Part shown: positions 1 through 8,172 of the stretch, piece after piece
Numbering within the stretch: the stretch's first letter is position 1
Layout: each line of letters starts with the position of its first letter
From: Pseudoalteromonas sp. NC201
Lineage (GTDB): Bacteria; Pseudomonadota; Gammaproteobacteria; Enterobacterales; Alteromonadaceae
Direction of reading: 5' to 3'
Length of the DNA: 64,000 nt
NCBI RefSeq assembly: GCF_002850255.1
Contig: NZ_CP022522.1
Location: 2,107,125-2,171,124, forward strand
Notes under the pieces: model-generated
Told to the model about the DNA's origin: nothing
Databases searched by the model: none
Seen by the model: the letters and a program-made list of their open reading frames with translations, nothing else
Translations under genes and position numbers: made by a program

Positions 1-27
1 AGCACAAACAACGTATTGTTCTGACAT
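1..27 (-). CDS. Start of a divergent gene running off the left edge (possibly TrhO/YceA)
   Basis: Only nine codons are visible. An ATG on the minus strand at 27 is preceded by AGGA at about 7 nt spacing and opens a frame reading MSEQYVVCA. That beginning resembles the start of YceA/TrhO rhodanese-like tRNA uridine hydroxylases of Vibrio and Shewanella as I remember them, but nine residues cannot settle it. The gene would be divergent from the helicase at 236, and the two would share the 28-235 promoter region. Confidence refers mainly to a gene starting here. Confidence 0.4.
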
Positions 28-189
28 TGTATTTTCCTAGATTTAAGCTTTGATTAGCTTACACATTAAGCATGACGATGTGTAAAGCACGAAAACCGAG
101 TCGCAAACCCGGCGCTGAGGCGCGTATTTTACGGATTTTTGATTAAAATGCAAAAAACACAAATTCTATATCCGATAGCGTCTATGCTT

Positions 190-198
190 TGGTATAAT
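190..198 (+). promoter_or_regulatory. Extended -10 promoter of the helicase gene
   Basis: TGG followed by TATAAT is an extended -10 element of the TGnTATAAT type, about 38 nt before the TTG start at 236. No good -35 hexamer lies 17 bp upstream, which is usual for extended -10 promoters. The inferred start of transcription is near 205. Confidence 0.55.
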
Positions 199-235
199 CT
201 CGTGTTTTTAAAATTCAAGACTTGGAGAAATTGAC

Positions 236-1567
236 TTGAGATTCACTGAACTTGGGATAGATACGCGCCTAGAACAACAATTGGCTCACCAAGGGATCAC
301 GGAACCGACCGAGATCCAAGCGCATGCCATCCCAACGGCTCTAGCTGGCCACGATGTTTTTGCGCAGTCTAAAACAGGCTCTGGCAAAACCCTAGCCTTC
401 TTGCTGCCTGCCGTACAGCGTGTAATGAAACAAAAAGCGCTGAGTAAACGCGATCCTCGCGTTGTTATCGTAGCTCCAACTCGTGAACTCGCGACTCAAG
501 TATTCTCTGAGTGTCGTGCACTGTGTGCTGGCACTAATATTCAAGTCTGTAAGATTTTGGGTGGTGAAAACTACAATGATCAGGTAAAAGCGCTACGCCG
601 CGACCCGCATTTTGTGGTGGGTACTCCTGGTCGTATTGCCGATCACGTTGAAAATCGTTCATTATTTTTAGGCGGTCTTGAACTGCTTATTTTTGATGAA
701 GCAGATCGTATGTTTGACCTTGGCTTTGAAAAACAGTTGGACGTCATTAATGATTCTGCGGATCACCGCCAAAGACAAACGCTGCTATTTTCAGCCACAC
801 TAGACCATACTCAAGTTGAAGCATCGTCACGTCAATTACTTAAATCGCCAAAGCGCATTATGTTGAGCAATGCCCACCAGCAGCATGAAGACATTAAGCA
901 AGCGCTCTACTTTGCCGATCATTTAGATCATAAAGAAGCGCTGCTTAAGCACTTCATCACACAAGATGACGTAGGACAGTGCATTATCTTTACCGCAACT
1001 CGTGGCGACACAGACCGATTAAGCAAACTGTTAAATGAGATGTCGATTAAAGCGGTATCGTTGTCGGGCGATATGCCGCAAAATAAGCGGTTAGACATTA
1101 TGGAAAGCTTCAGCCGTGGGATTTATAAAGTGCTGGTTACCACAGACGTTGCCTCTCGTGGTCTCGATTTGCTCTCCGTTACCCATGTTATGAATTTTGA
1201 CTTGCCTAAGCAGGCAGAAGAATATGTCCACCGTATCGGTCGTACAGGACGTGCCGGATTTAAAGGCACTGCGATTTCATTTGTTGGCCCCAAAGATTGG
1301 GATAGCTATGTGGCAATCAAAAACTATCTTGATGAGCCACTACGTTTTGAAGAAGTCTCTGGTCTTGTTGGTAAATTCAAAGGACTTAAGCAAAAACCAC
1401 AGCAGAGTAAAAATCGCCCTGCAGAGTCTGCGCCAAAGCAAACAAGTAAACCTAAGAAAAAGCCGGTGAAAAAGTCACAACCGAGAAAAGTGGTCCCGCC
1501 ACCGATTGATATTGACGGTACTATGCCGATGCGTCGCAAACCAAAACCACAAACTGACGAGGAATAA
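236..1567 (+). CDS. DEAD-box ATP-dependent RNA helicase
   Basis: An RNA helicase that unwinds or remodels RNA using ATP, probably in ribosome assembly or cold-related RNA turnover. The 443 residues show the family motifs in order: Q motif near residue 25, Walker A AQSKTGSGKT near 42-51, PTRELA, DEAD near 154, SAT, and HRIGRTGRAG in the second RecA domain. The last ~70 residues are a lysine- and proline-rich tail, typical of RNA-binding extensions. The start is TTG, chosen because GGAG sits 8 nt upstream and no ATG fits. The CvfB-like gene follows after 2 nt, so the two are probably co-transcribed. Subfamily (RhlE-like or other) is not resolved, so no symbol is given. Confidence 0.9.
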   Translation: MRFTELGIDTRLEQQLAHQGITEPTEIQAHAIPTALAGHDVFAQSKTGSGKTLAFLLPAVQRVMKQKALSKRDPRVVIVAPTRELATQVFSECRALCAGTNIQVCKILGGENYNDQVKALRRDPHFVVGTPGRIADHVENRSLFLGGLELLIFDEADRMFDLGFEKQLDVINDSADHRQRQTLLFSATLDHTQVEASSRQLLKSPKRIMLSNAHQQHEDIKQALYFADHLDHKEALLKHFITQDDVGQCIIFTATRGDTDRLSKLLNEMSIKAVSLSGDMPQNKRLDIMESFSRGIYKVLVTTDVASRGLDLLSVTHVMNFDLPKQAEEYVHRIGRTGRAGFKGTAISFVGPKDWDSYVAIKNYLDEPLRFEEVSGLVGKFKGLKQKPQQSKNRPAESAPKQTSKPKKKPVKKSQPRKVVPPPIDIDGTMPMRRKPKPQTDEE

Positions 1568-1569
1568 TC

Positions 1570-2400
1570 ATGTTAGGTCAAATCAAAATGTTAACCATTG
1601 AAGAGCTTACCGCTGAAGGGGCTTATTTAAACGGTGGTGAGCTTGGTGACGTGTTTCTTCCTCGAGCAGAGGTGCCAAAGCACACCGAAGAAGGTGACTC
1701 TGTTGAAGTATTTATCTATTTAGATAACTTGGGACACGCAACGGCAACAACCAAAAAGCCACTTGCACAAGTCGGTGAGTTTGCTCTGCTGCGCGTAAAA
1801 GAGATCAATAAGGTTGGTGCTTTTATGGATTTGGGTATTGAAAAAGACGTGTTAGCGCCTTTCAATGAACAAAAACCGAAAATGCGCGACGGCTATAGCT
1901 ATTTGGTTAGGCTTTACCTAGACAACGCCAGTAAGCGTATTTGTGCGTCTAGTGCGCTGGGTAAATTTTTGAGTAAATCAAAAGCCGAGTACGAAAAATT
2001 CGAAGAAGTAGATCTAATCGTCGCGGCAAAAACCGATCTTGGCTATAAAGTGATCGTCAATGAAAAACACTTTGGATTGGTCTTTTTCAATGATGTGTTT
2101 AAGCGCATGTATATTGGTCAGCGCATGAAGGGCTTTGTAAAAGCGGTTCATGACGAAGATAAGATTGATATCGTGTTAGAAAAGCCAGGTATAGGTAAGG
2201 TTAAAGACCTTGCGGAAATCATTTATAGCAAACTCGAAGAAAGCGGCGGCTATTTACCGCTAGGCGATAAATCAGATCCTGACGCCATCAAGCGTACTTT
2301 CTCTACCTCTAAAGCTAACTTTAAAAAAGCCATCGGTGGTTTATTCAAAGATGGCCGAATTGATATCGAAGCGAATTCTATTTCAATTCGCAAGTCTTAA
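1570..2400 (+). CDS. CvfB-like S1 RNA-binding protein
   Basis: This 276-residue cytoplasmic protein matches the CvfB/YitL architecture. Repeated S1/OB-type domains fill residues ~1-200; one contains VKEINKVGAFMDLGIEKDVLAPF, a typical S1 strand pattern. A winged-helix C-terminus carries the signature GGYLPLGDKSDPDAI, followed by a helical segment ending in RIDIE. CvfB proteins bind RNA, and in staphylococci one affects virulence factor expression; the role in gammaproteobacteria is poorly defined. It lies 2 nt after the helicase stop, which suggests a joint role in RNA metabolism (inference). Confidence 0.85.
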   Translation: MLGQIKMLTIEELTAEGAYLNGGELGDVFLPRAEVPKHTEEGDSVEVFIYLDNLGHATATTKKPLAQVGEFALLRVKEINKVGAFMDLGIEKDVLAPFNEQKPKMRDGYSYLVRLYLDNASKRICASSALGKFLSKSKAEYEKFEEVDLIVAAKTDLGYKVIVNEKHFGLVFFNDVFKRMYIGQRMKGFVKAVHDEDKIDIVLEKPGIGKVKDLAEIIYSKLEESGGYLPLGDKSDPDAIKRTFSTSKANFKKAIGGLFKDGRIDIEANSISIRKS

Positions 2401-2661
2401 ACGCACATAATACTTAACCTGAGGTTTGGATAAGGAATGTTCCAACTCATTGTTTCTAAAGAACAACTTAGTTTTTCCTTTTCTAGCCAGAGAGTTTTAG
2501 GGAAAACACCGCTTCCGCGTCCTGCTCTCGCTAAGGTACCTACATCCTGTAGGCAAGGAGAATTTACGCACCAATAGCTGGCTATTGGAAGTGAATTCAA
2601 CGCGGTTAGCGCTAAAACTGGCTGCTAGAAAGGCATTAATTATCCGCAGCTCAGGTTACTT
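2401..2661. repeat. Palindrome-rich spacer, candidate interspersed element
   Basis: No coding sequence is supported here. Two compact palindromes stand out: CCTACA-TCC-TGTAGG at 2539-2553 and CCAATAGC-TG-GCTATTGG at 2571-2588. They are joined by a purine-rich stretch and followed by GAATTCAACGC. The combination looks like a small interspersed palindromic element rather than a simple terminator. A minus-strand reading frame at 2397-2600 lacks a ribosome site and protein character. Confidence 0.35.
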
Positions 2662-2686
2662 AGCAAGTCTCAACCTGAGACTTGCT
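2662..2686. terminator. Hairpin between convergent genes
   Basis: A perfect 11-bp stem AGCAAGTCTCA / TGAGACTTGCT with a 3-nt loop lies between the CvfB-like gene (plus) and the patatin gene (minus, stop at 2689). A long T run is missing on either strand, so it is only a probable bidirectional terminator. Confidence 0.55.
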
Positions 2687-2688
2687 TG

Positions 2689-3570
2689 TTACATTACACT
2701 GACTTCAAGCATATCACGCCATTTATCTACCGCTTTTAATCCCAGCTCAAACCCCAATTTATAATCAGACTTTAAGGTCTCAGGGCTTGAGCCTAAAATC
2801 ATAGATTCCAGTGGTCTATTGGGCGCTATTTGAATGATGTTAACATCTTCTGGTGGTGAATTCATAAAGTTCACCGCATCGGCATAGCGACTTTGATAGT
2901 GATGATACATTTCAAACATTCGAGGAGATTGATTAACGCGCCGCATGATTGGCTTTAAGCGCTCAAGCACTGGCATTTTGCCATCGTCATGTGCCTCAAT
3001 GGTTCTGATCACCCAAATCGTCTTTGCCCCTTGACTGTGTGCCCAGCGCACGGGTAAAGGATCGGCCACGCCTCCATCCATCATTCCGTGACCCGCAACT
3101 TTAACGCCTGGACGATATAAAAAAGGGATCGCACTAGAAGCCTTTAAATGGGTAAACATGTTATCGTGCCATGTATGCAAATAATGTGGCTCAAGCGAGT
3201 CTAAGTGACTTGCAACCGCATAAAAGTTACTTTCCGGCGTGAGGTGGTTAGGCTCAGTTGGAAACCGTACTTTGCCGCTGTGCTCTACTTGTTGAAAATA
3301 CCAATCCAAGTCAATGACATTACCACCGGTAAAAAATCGCGCGGGACGGAAAAACTGCTGCTCCGTCGTCAGAGATTCGATAGCAGTTTGCGCATATTGA
3401 CTTGCGCGAGCACAATAGGCTGCGAGGTTTTGTGCACCCGCTGAGACACCCACTTTTAAATCAAAAGGCGTAAATTTTTTCTCAAGAAAAGCATCAAGCA
3501 CGCCCGCTGTAAAAATGCCTTTTTGACCTCCACCCTCAGCGATAATTGCAGAGCGTATGTTAGTTGTCAT
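2689..3570 (-). CDS. Patatin-like phospholipase, YjjU/RssA-type
   Basis: A 293-residue cytoplasmic or membrane-associated lipid acyl hydrolase. Visible parts of the catalytic dyad are the glycine-rich oxyanion loop EGGGQKG at residues 12-18, the nucleophile motif GVSAG with Ser43, and the DGG motif near residue 165 that supplies the aspartate. Length and motifs match bacterial patatins of the YjjU group, whose natural substrate is not established. No signal peptide is visible. The gene stands alone: the efflux operon upstream ends at a terminator at 3664-3700. Confidence 0.88.
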   Translation of the reverse strand: MTTNIRSAIIAEGGGQKGIFTAGVLDAFLEKKFTPFDLKVGVSAGAQNLAAYCARASQYAQTAIESLTTEQQFFRPARFFTGGNVIDLDWYFQQVEHSGKVRFPTEPNHLTPESNFYAVASHLDSLEPHYLHTWHDNMFTHLKASSAIPFLYRPGVKVAGHGMMDGGVADPLPVRWAHSQGAKTIWVIRTIEAHDDGKMPVLERLKPIMRRVNQSPRMFEMYHHYQSRYADAVNFMNSPPEDVNIIQIAPNRPLESMILGSSPETLKSDYKLGFELGLKAVDKWRDMLEVSVM

Positions 3571-3663
3571 GTTGTGCTCTTTTTATTATATCAACCTGTA
3601 CGCATCTTATTTTACTGTGGGCAAAAACCCGAAATTCAAGCTTTCATACCACTTAGCAATAAA

Positions 3664-3700
3664 AATGCCCTGCAGAACAGCGTTGTTCAAGCAAGGCATT
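3664..3700 (-). terminator. Terminator of the RND efflux operon
   Basis: On the minus strand an imperfect hairpin (outer arms AATGCC/GGCATT, inner arms around GAACA/TGTTC) is followed directly by TTTTTATTG, a typical intrinsic terminator. It lies 31 nt after the permease stop. Confidence 0.7.
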
Positions 3701-3730
3701 CATAATATCCACAGCGTGATTAATATATGG

Positions 3731-6700
3731 TTAGAGTTTGCTTACGGAACTCTCTACTGGTCGTTTTAAAAAGCTGACTAATAGCGCGGGTAAAATGGTG
3801 AGTGTGACGATAGTTGCCATAGCAATACCACAAAGCACTATCATGCCAACGCCTCGATAAAGTTCAGATCCTTCTCCTGGAATGAACACTAATGGCGCAA
3901 GACCGCATAGGGTTGTCATCGTTGACATCACAATCGGTTTTAATCGCGTTTGTAGTGCTGAGATCACCGCCTCGTAAACACTCATCGCGGTACTCTCAAG
4001 GTTTCTGCGGCTTTGATCCACAATCAGAATAGGGTTATTAACCACGGTCCCTAACAAGATTAAAAAGCCAAGCATGGTGATCATGTCAAAAGGCTGGTGG
4101 AAAGTGCCTGTTATGCTACCAATGCCATTAATAGCAATTAGTCCAAGTAAGCCCCCTGCCATGCCAAGCGGCACTGTTGCCATGATAAATAGCGGGTAGC
4201 CCCAATGCTTGAAGATAGCGACAAGTAATAAGTAACACAGTGCTAATGCAACGATAAAATTACTGCCCAGCGCTTCTTTGGTTTTGTCTAGTTGATCGGC
4301 AGCACCACCTATACTCACATTGACACCAGGAAGCAGATCGCCCTGCCTATGAAGCTGCGGTAGTAATTCCATTCTTACTAATTCCTGCGCTTCCTCTAGG
4401 GCAACATTTCTTGGAGGAATAATATATACAGTCACGGTTCTACGACCATCAACTCGGCGCAAACTATCACTGTCTGCTTTTTCTCGTAGATCGGCCAAAG
4501 CGCTCAACGGGATCAGTCCAGCTTTGGTTACAACTGGAGATTGCGCTAATTGCGAAAGACTTTGCTGATTACCCGACTCAGAAAATAAAAAGACGTCGAC
4601 TTTGTCATCGTCTAAAATCAACTCATCAACATAAGCGCCGTCACTCAGGACTGCGACCGTATAGCCGAGTTCGTCAGCACTCATACCCACTTCAGCCAGC
4701 CGTTGCCATCTTGGTTGAATCTCTATTAACGGTTGGTCGAGTGTCAGAGAAGATGGTGCAGAATCCACTTGTGGATTATCAAAGACCTCCCCCGCTAACC
4801 GGTACACTGCATCTGCCGCCCGGTAGAGCGCCGTTTGATCTGTACCGCTAATATCTAAAGCGACCGCTCTTGAACCGCCATCATTACTTGAGATAATCGA
4901 GCCTCGTGAAGAAAATGCACGCATTCCTGGGTAGCTTCTAAACTTGGTCGTGATTGCCTCCATCATTTCATCGATGTATTCACGGTTGTATGGTTCACTC
5001 AATAGCCAAATGCTACCAACACCAACAGACATCGAATAATACTTTAAAGGTGGCAACGACGTGTTACCCGATACAAAATCGCTGTCATCGTTTTCCAAAT
5101 GCTTATTTAAATAAGGAAGTAGTTCATCACCAATTTTTCGCATATGGCTGAGGTTATAGCCCGGAGGCGCTATCATCATAGAGAACGCTTTTGGCTCCTC
5201 TCCCTCTGGCAAATATTCGGCTTTAGGCATAAATAACCACGCACTACCGAGTAACAACACACTACCGAATACAATACACACTATGCGAGCACGTGAACTT
5301 GATAACATCGCCGGAATAAACGTTGGCAGTTTAGGCGTAGACAACATGCCACTGGAGATCTCCTTACAGGCAAAATTTGCATTTGCCGCAGGCACCACAA
5401 ACAAGGCTACCAACATAGAAGCGATGATTGCTCCAGAAATCGCAATTGCAACATCGGAATAAAGCTGTCCGGCTTCTTGCTGAATAAACAAAATGGGTGC
5501 GAATACCAACACTGTCGTTAGGGTTGAAGCGAGCACCGCAGGCCATACCTCTTGAACACCGGTAATAGCTGCTTGAAGTTTGTCGAGACCTCGGCGTCTT
5601 GCTTGCTCTATGTTTTCAAGTACAACAATGGTGTTATCAACCGTCATGCCAATGGCAAACGCGACACCGGCTAGGGAGATAACGTTGATCGTTCTGTCAA
5701 ATAGCAACAGACCCAAAAATGCCGCGATGGTACAAATTGGAACGCCCATCACACCAATAAAGGTCGAGCGTGGGCTCTTTAAAAACCAAAACATCACCAG
5801 AGTCGCAAGCACCGCACCTAGCGCTAAATTAGTCCAAACATTTTCAACAGATCCTTTAACGTAACGAACATCATCGCTCAATAGCGTCAGTTGTAGTCCA
5901 TTGCTTGCAAGCATGTCACGGTTGATGCGAGCCACTACCTCCATCATTTCTTCTTTAATCGCCATCACGTTAGAGCCGCTTTCTCGTCTCACCGAGAGCA
6001 TTAAAGCTCGCTCGCCATTGTTATAGGCAATATCGCGCACTTCATAATGATCAAGCTTTACCTGGGCGATGTCTTTAAGCTTAATTGTGGTGCCCGCACG
6101 GTGACTGACTACCAGCTCTTCTAGCGCTTTAGCTGACTCAAAGCGGCCGACCATACGCAGTAAATAACGACGTTTACCACTATCTATATCGCCCGCTGAG
6201 GCATCTTGGTTACGGCTGCGTATTGCATTTCTAACGTCAACTAAGCTAATTCCACGGCTCGCCAATTGTTCTTGATCTACCAAAATTTGTACTTGATAGA
6301 GTGCACCACCACGCACACCAACCTGAGATACTCCAGTGACTCTCTCCATTTCTGGGCGAATAAAGTCTTCGGCATAATCACGAAGCATATCGATATCAAG
6401 ATTGCGTGGATTTCCCGGTTGTGGCTTTAGATTAAAAAACATAAAGGCATTGCTCGAAAACGCGCTGCTGTATAACACCGGCTGGTCAACGTTTTCAGGA
6501 TAATTTGGCACTTGAGATAACGCATTACTCACGTTTATGAGCGCTTCGTTGACGTCGACACCAAATGGAAACTCAAGCTCTATCTCTGCCTCACCGGTAT
6601 TTGCATAACTGGACATGCGAGTTAGATTCGCAAGTGAGCGAAGATACCTTTCTTGCTCTATAAGTATTTCTTTTTCAACATCCTGTGGCGTGGCACCGGG

Positions 6701-6847
6701 CCAATTGGTCACCACAGTGATGGTTCTTACTTCAAGATCTGGGATCATTTGCACCGGAATTTTAAACGCCGCAACAATACCCAATATCGAACAGATCAAT
6801 ACCGTGACAGCAACTAAAATGGCGTGATTTACACTGGCTCTTAACAT
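3731..6847 (-). CDS. RND efflux transporter permease, AcrB/HAE1-like
   Basis: The inner-membrane pump of a tripartite RND exporter, which would expel drugs or other amphiphiles using the proton gradient. The 1038 residues match the family's length. The protein opens with a membrane helix and the conserved region PVQMIPDLE. It has two blocks of membrane helices (roughly 330-500 and 860-1030) separated by two large periplasmic domains. In the first block AIGMTVDNTIVVLENI carries the conserved acidic residue expected for proton relay. The start is ATG at 6847 with AGGAG 6 nt upstream; a GTG one codon earlier is less likely. The adaptor lies 9 nt upstream. No outer-membrane channel gene is nearby, so the pump presumably uses a shared TolC-type channel. 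Confidence 0.93.
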   Translation of the reverse strand: MLRASVNHAILVAVTVLICSILGIVAAFKIPVQMIPDLEVRTITVVTNWPGATPQDVEKEILIEQERYLRSLANLTRMSSYANTGEAEIELEFPFGVDVNEALINVSNALSQVPNYPENVDQPVLYSSAFSSNAFMFFNLKPQPGNPRNLDIDMLRDYAEDFIRPEMERVTGVSQVGVRGGALYQVQILVDQEQLASRGISLVDVRNAIRSRNQDASAGDIDSGKRRYLLRMVGRFESAKALEELVVSHRAGTTIKLKDIAQVKLDHYEVRDIAYNNGERALMLSVRRESGSNVMAIKEEMMEVVARINRDMLASNGLQLTLLSDDVRYVKGSVENVWTNLALGAVLATLVMFWFLKSPRSTFIGVMGVPICTIAAFLGLLLFDRTINVISLAGVAFAIGMTVDNTIVVLENIEQARRRGLDKLQAAITGVQEVWPAVLASTLTTVLVFAPILFIQQEAGQLYSDVAIAISGAIIASMLVALFVVPAANANFACKEISSGMLSTPKLPTFIPAMLSSSRARIVCIVFGSVLLLGSAWLFMPKAEYLPEGEEPKAFSMMIAPPGYNLSHMRKIGDELLPYLNKHLENDDSDFVSGNTSLPPLKYYSMSVGVGSIWLLSEPYNREYIDEMMEAITTKFRSYPGMRAFSSRGSIISSNDGGSRAVALDISGTDQTALYRAADAVYRLAGEVFDNPQVDSAPSSLTLDQPLIEIQPRWQRLAEVGMSADELGYTVAVLSDGAYVDELILDDDKVDVFLFSESGNQQSLSQLAQSPVVTKAGLIPLSALADLREKADSDSLRRVDGRRTVTVYIIPPRNVALEEAQELVRMELLPQLHRQGDLLPGVNVSIGGAADQLDKTKEALGSNFIVALALCYLLLVAIFKHWGYPLFIMATVPLGMAGGLLGLIAINGIGSITGTFHQPFDMITMLGFLILLGTVVNNPILIVDQSRRNLESTAMSVYEAVISALQTRLKPIVMSTMTTLCGLAPLVFIPGEGSELYRGVGMIVLCGIAMATIVTLTILPALLVSFLKRPVESSVSKL

Positions 6848-6856
6848 CACCCGCTC

Positions 6857-7897
6857 CTATAAACCCGGTACAATGTTTAATGCTTGGCCTTCTTGCAATA
6901 ACTCATTGCCTTCAACCACCACTTGTTGCCCTATCTCTAAGCCAGATAGAACTTCAATATGACCATGAATTCGCTCACCAATTTGAACGTTTAACCGCTT
7001 TGCTTGACCGTCAACGGCCACAAAGACACTGAACCCACCGTCGGGATGACGCAAAATCGCATCGCTAGGAATAATCACGCTGTGGTCTTGTGCTCGAATT
7101 AGCGGCAGTTTTGCCGTAGCCGATGCGCCGACACGCAACTGCGCATCTGTTGGAATTGCCAATCTTAATAGAAACGAGCGACTGGTTTTGTCAACGACAG
7201 GAAGTTTTGCCAATACATGAGCTTGATGCTGCACGCTTGGTGTGCTTGCAACACTAAAATTTACGACACGGCCGAGATTAATAAGCTGAAAGTACTCTTG
7301 TGGTACTTGCAAATCGAGCCACAAAATATCACTACTTACTAGCTCAAACACCGTTTGTCCACGCGTCACCCACTCACCTAAATTAACCGTGCGCCTTGCT
7401 ATCACCCCCGTAAAAGGCGCTTTTAATTGATGGCGGTTAACGAGCTCTCGCTGATAAGCTATCTTAGCTTGTGCTTCTAAAAGAGTGGCTTCTGATGCTT
7501 GTAACTTAGCCTCTCTGTCAGCAAGCTCAGTTTGCGCAAATAATTTTTGCTGCGACAGAGACTGTGCTTCTTTTACCAATCTTATCGCATTATTGCGATC
7601 GACCTTGGCGCGCTCAAGTGCTGCTTCTACGCTTTTCAGCTCAGCTTTTACTAAAGCGGCATCGAGACTCAGCAGTACAGCATTTTCTTCAACAATATCT
7701 CCGGCTTCAGCTGAGATCTTAGTGATTACACCATCGGTTAAACTTGACACTTGTGCGTGTTGTGCTGCACTAATTGAGCCCGTTAAAGACAGTGTTCGTT
7801 CAAGCTGTTGTTGCTTTACATCAGTGACCACAACGTTGACCGCTGCAGCATAAAGGTTAAAGGATAAAAGAGAGAATATTAAGCAAACGCATTTCAT
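6857..7897 (-). CDS. RND efflux periplasmic adaptor (membrane fusion protein)
   Basis: A 346-residue membrane fusion protein that links the permease to an outer-membrane channel. The ATG at 7897 gives a clean signal peptide (MKCVCLIFSLLSFNLYAAA); an ATG at 7942 would bury it behind 15 polar residues. Domains in order: signal peptide, beta-barrel and lipoyl half-motif (residues ~20-75), helical hairpin rich in Ala, Glu and Gln (~75-140), second lipoyl half with LKAPFTGVIARR, beta-barrel, and membrane-proximal domain. It lies 9 nt before the permease in one operon. No regulator gene is adjacent. Confidence 0.9.
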   Translation of the reverse strand: MKCVCLIFSLLSFNLYAAAVNVVVTDVKQQQLERTLSLTGSISAAQHAQVSSLTDGVITKISAEAGDIVEENAVLLSLDAALVKAELKSVEAALERAKVDRNNAIRLVKEAQSLSQQKLFAQTELADREAKLQASEATLLEAQAKIAYQRELVNRHQLKAPFTGVIARRTVNLGEWVTRGQTVFELVSSDILWLDLQVPQEYFQLINLGRVVNFSVASTPSVQHQAHVLAKLPVVDKTSRSFLLRLAIPTDAQLRVGASATAKLPLIRAQDHSVIIPSDAILRHPDGGFSVFVAVDGQAKRLNVQIGERIHGHIEVLSGLEIGQQVVVEGNELLQEGQALNIVPGL

Positions 7898-8172
7898 GTA
7901 GTTTGTTCCAAAGTTAAAAGCACTATTCCTTTTCGTAAGCACTTGGCAAAAGTACCTACTGATCTCGACTGAGCATTGCAGCTGGCGAGTTTATATCACT
8001 ATAACGCGACACACTAACACAAATAAAAATCATTACTATCTAAACTGGATGAATGACCTCAAAAGTGTAGTTTGTGAAATAATGAATGAACAAAGAATAT
8101 ACAGAAATGACGCTTGGAATAAAGTAGACATAAATGTTGCTATGCCTACTTTAAGGGGTTAATTGCAGTGAT
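7898..8172. other. Spacer upstream of the efflux operon
   Basis: These 275 nt separate the DUF6359 gene stop from the efflux adaptor start. I see a hairpin at 8121-8152 and an AT-rich stretch that must hold the efflux promoter. No convincing -35/-10 pair or operator palindrome could be assigned. Confidence 0.4.
8121..8152 (-). terminator. Hairpin after the DUF6359 repeat gene
   Basis: AAAGTAGACATA pairs with TATGCCTACTTT (12 bp, one mismatch) around an 8-nt loop, about 20 nt after the stop of the gene ending at 8173. The T run on the minus strand is weak, so termination is probable rather than certain. Confidence 0.5.

Noticed and set aside
2397..2600. Minus-strand 67-residue frame in the spacer after the CvfB-like gene
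   Set aside because: No ribosome site, no protein-like composition, and it spans the palindromes.
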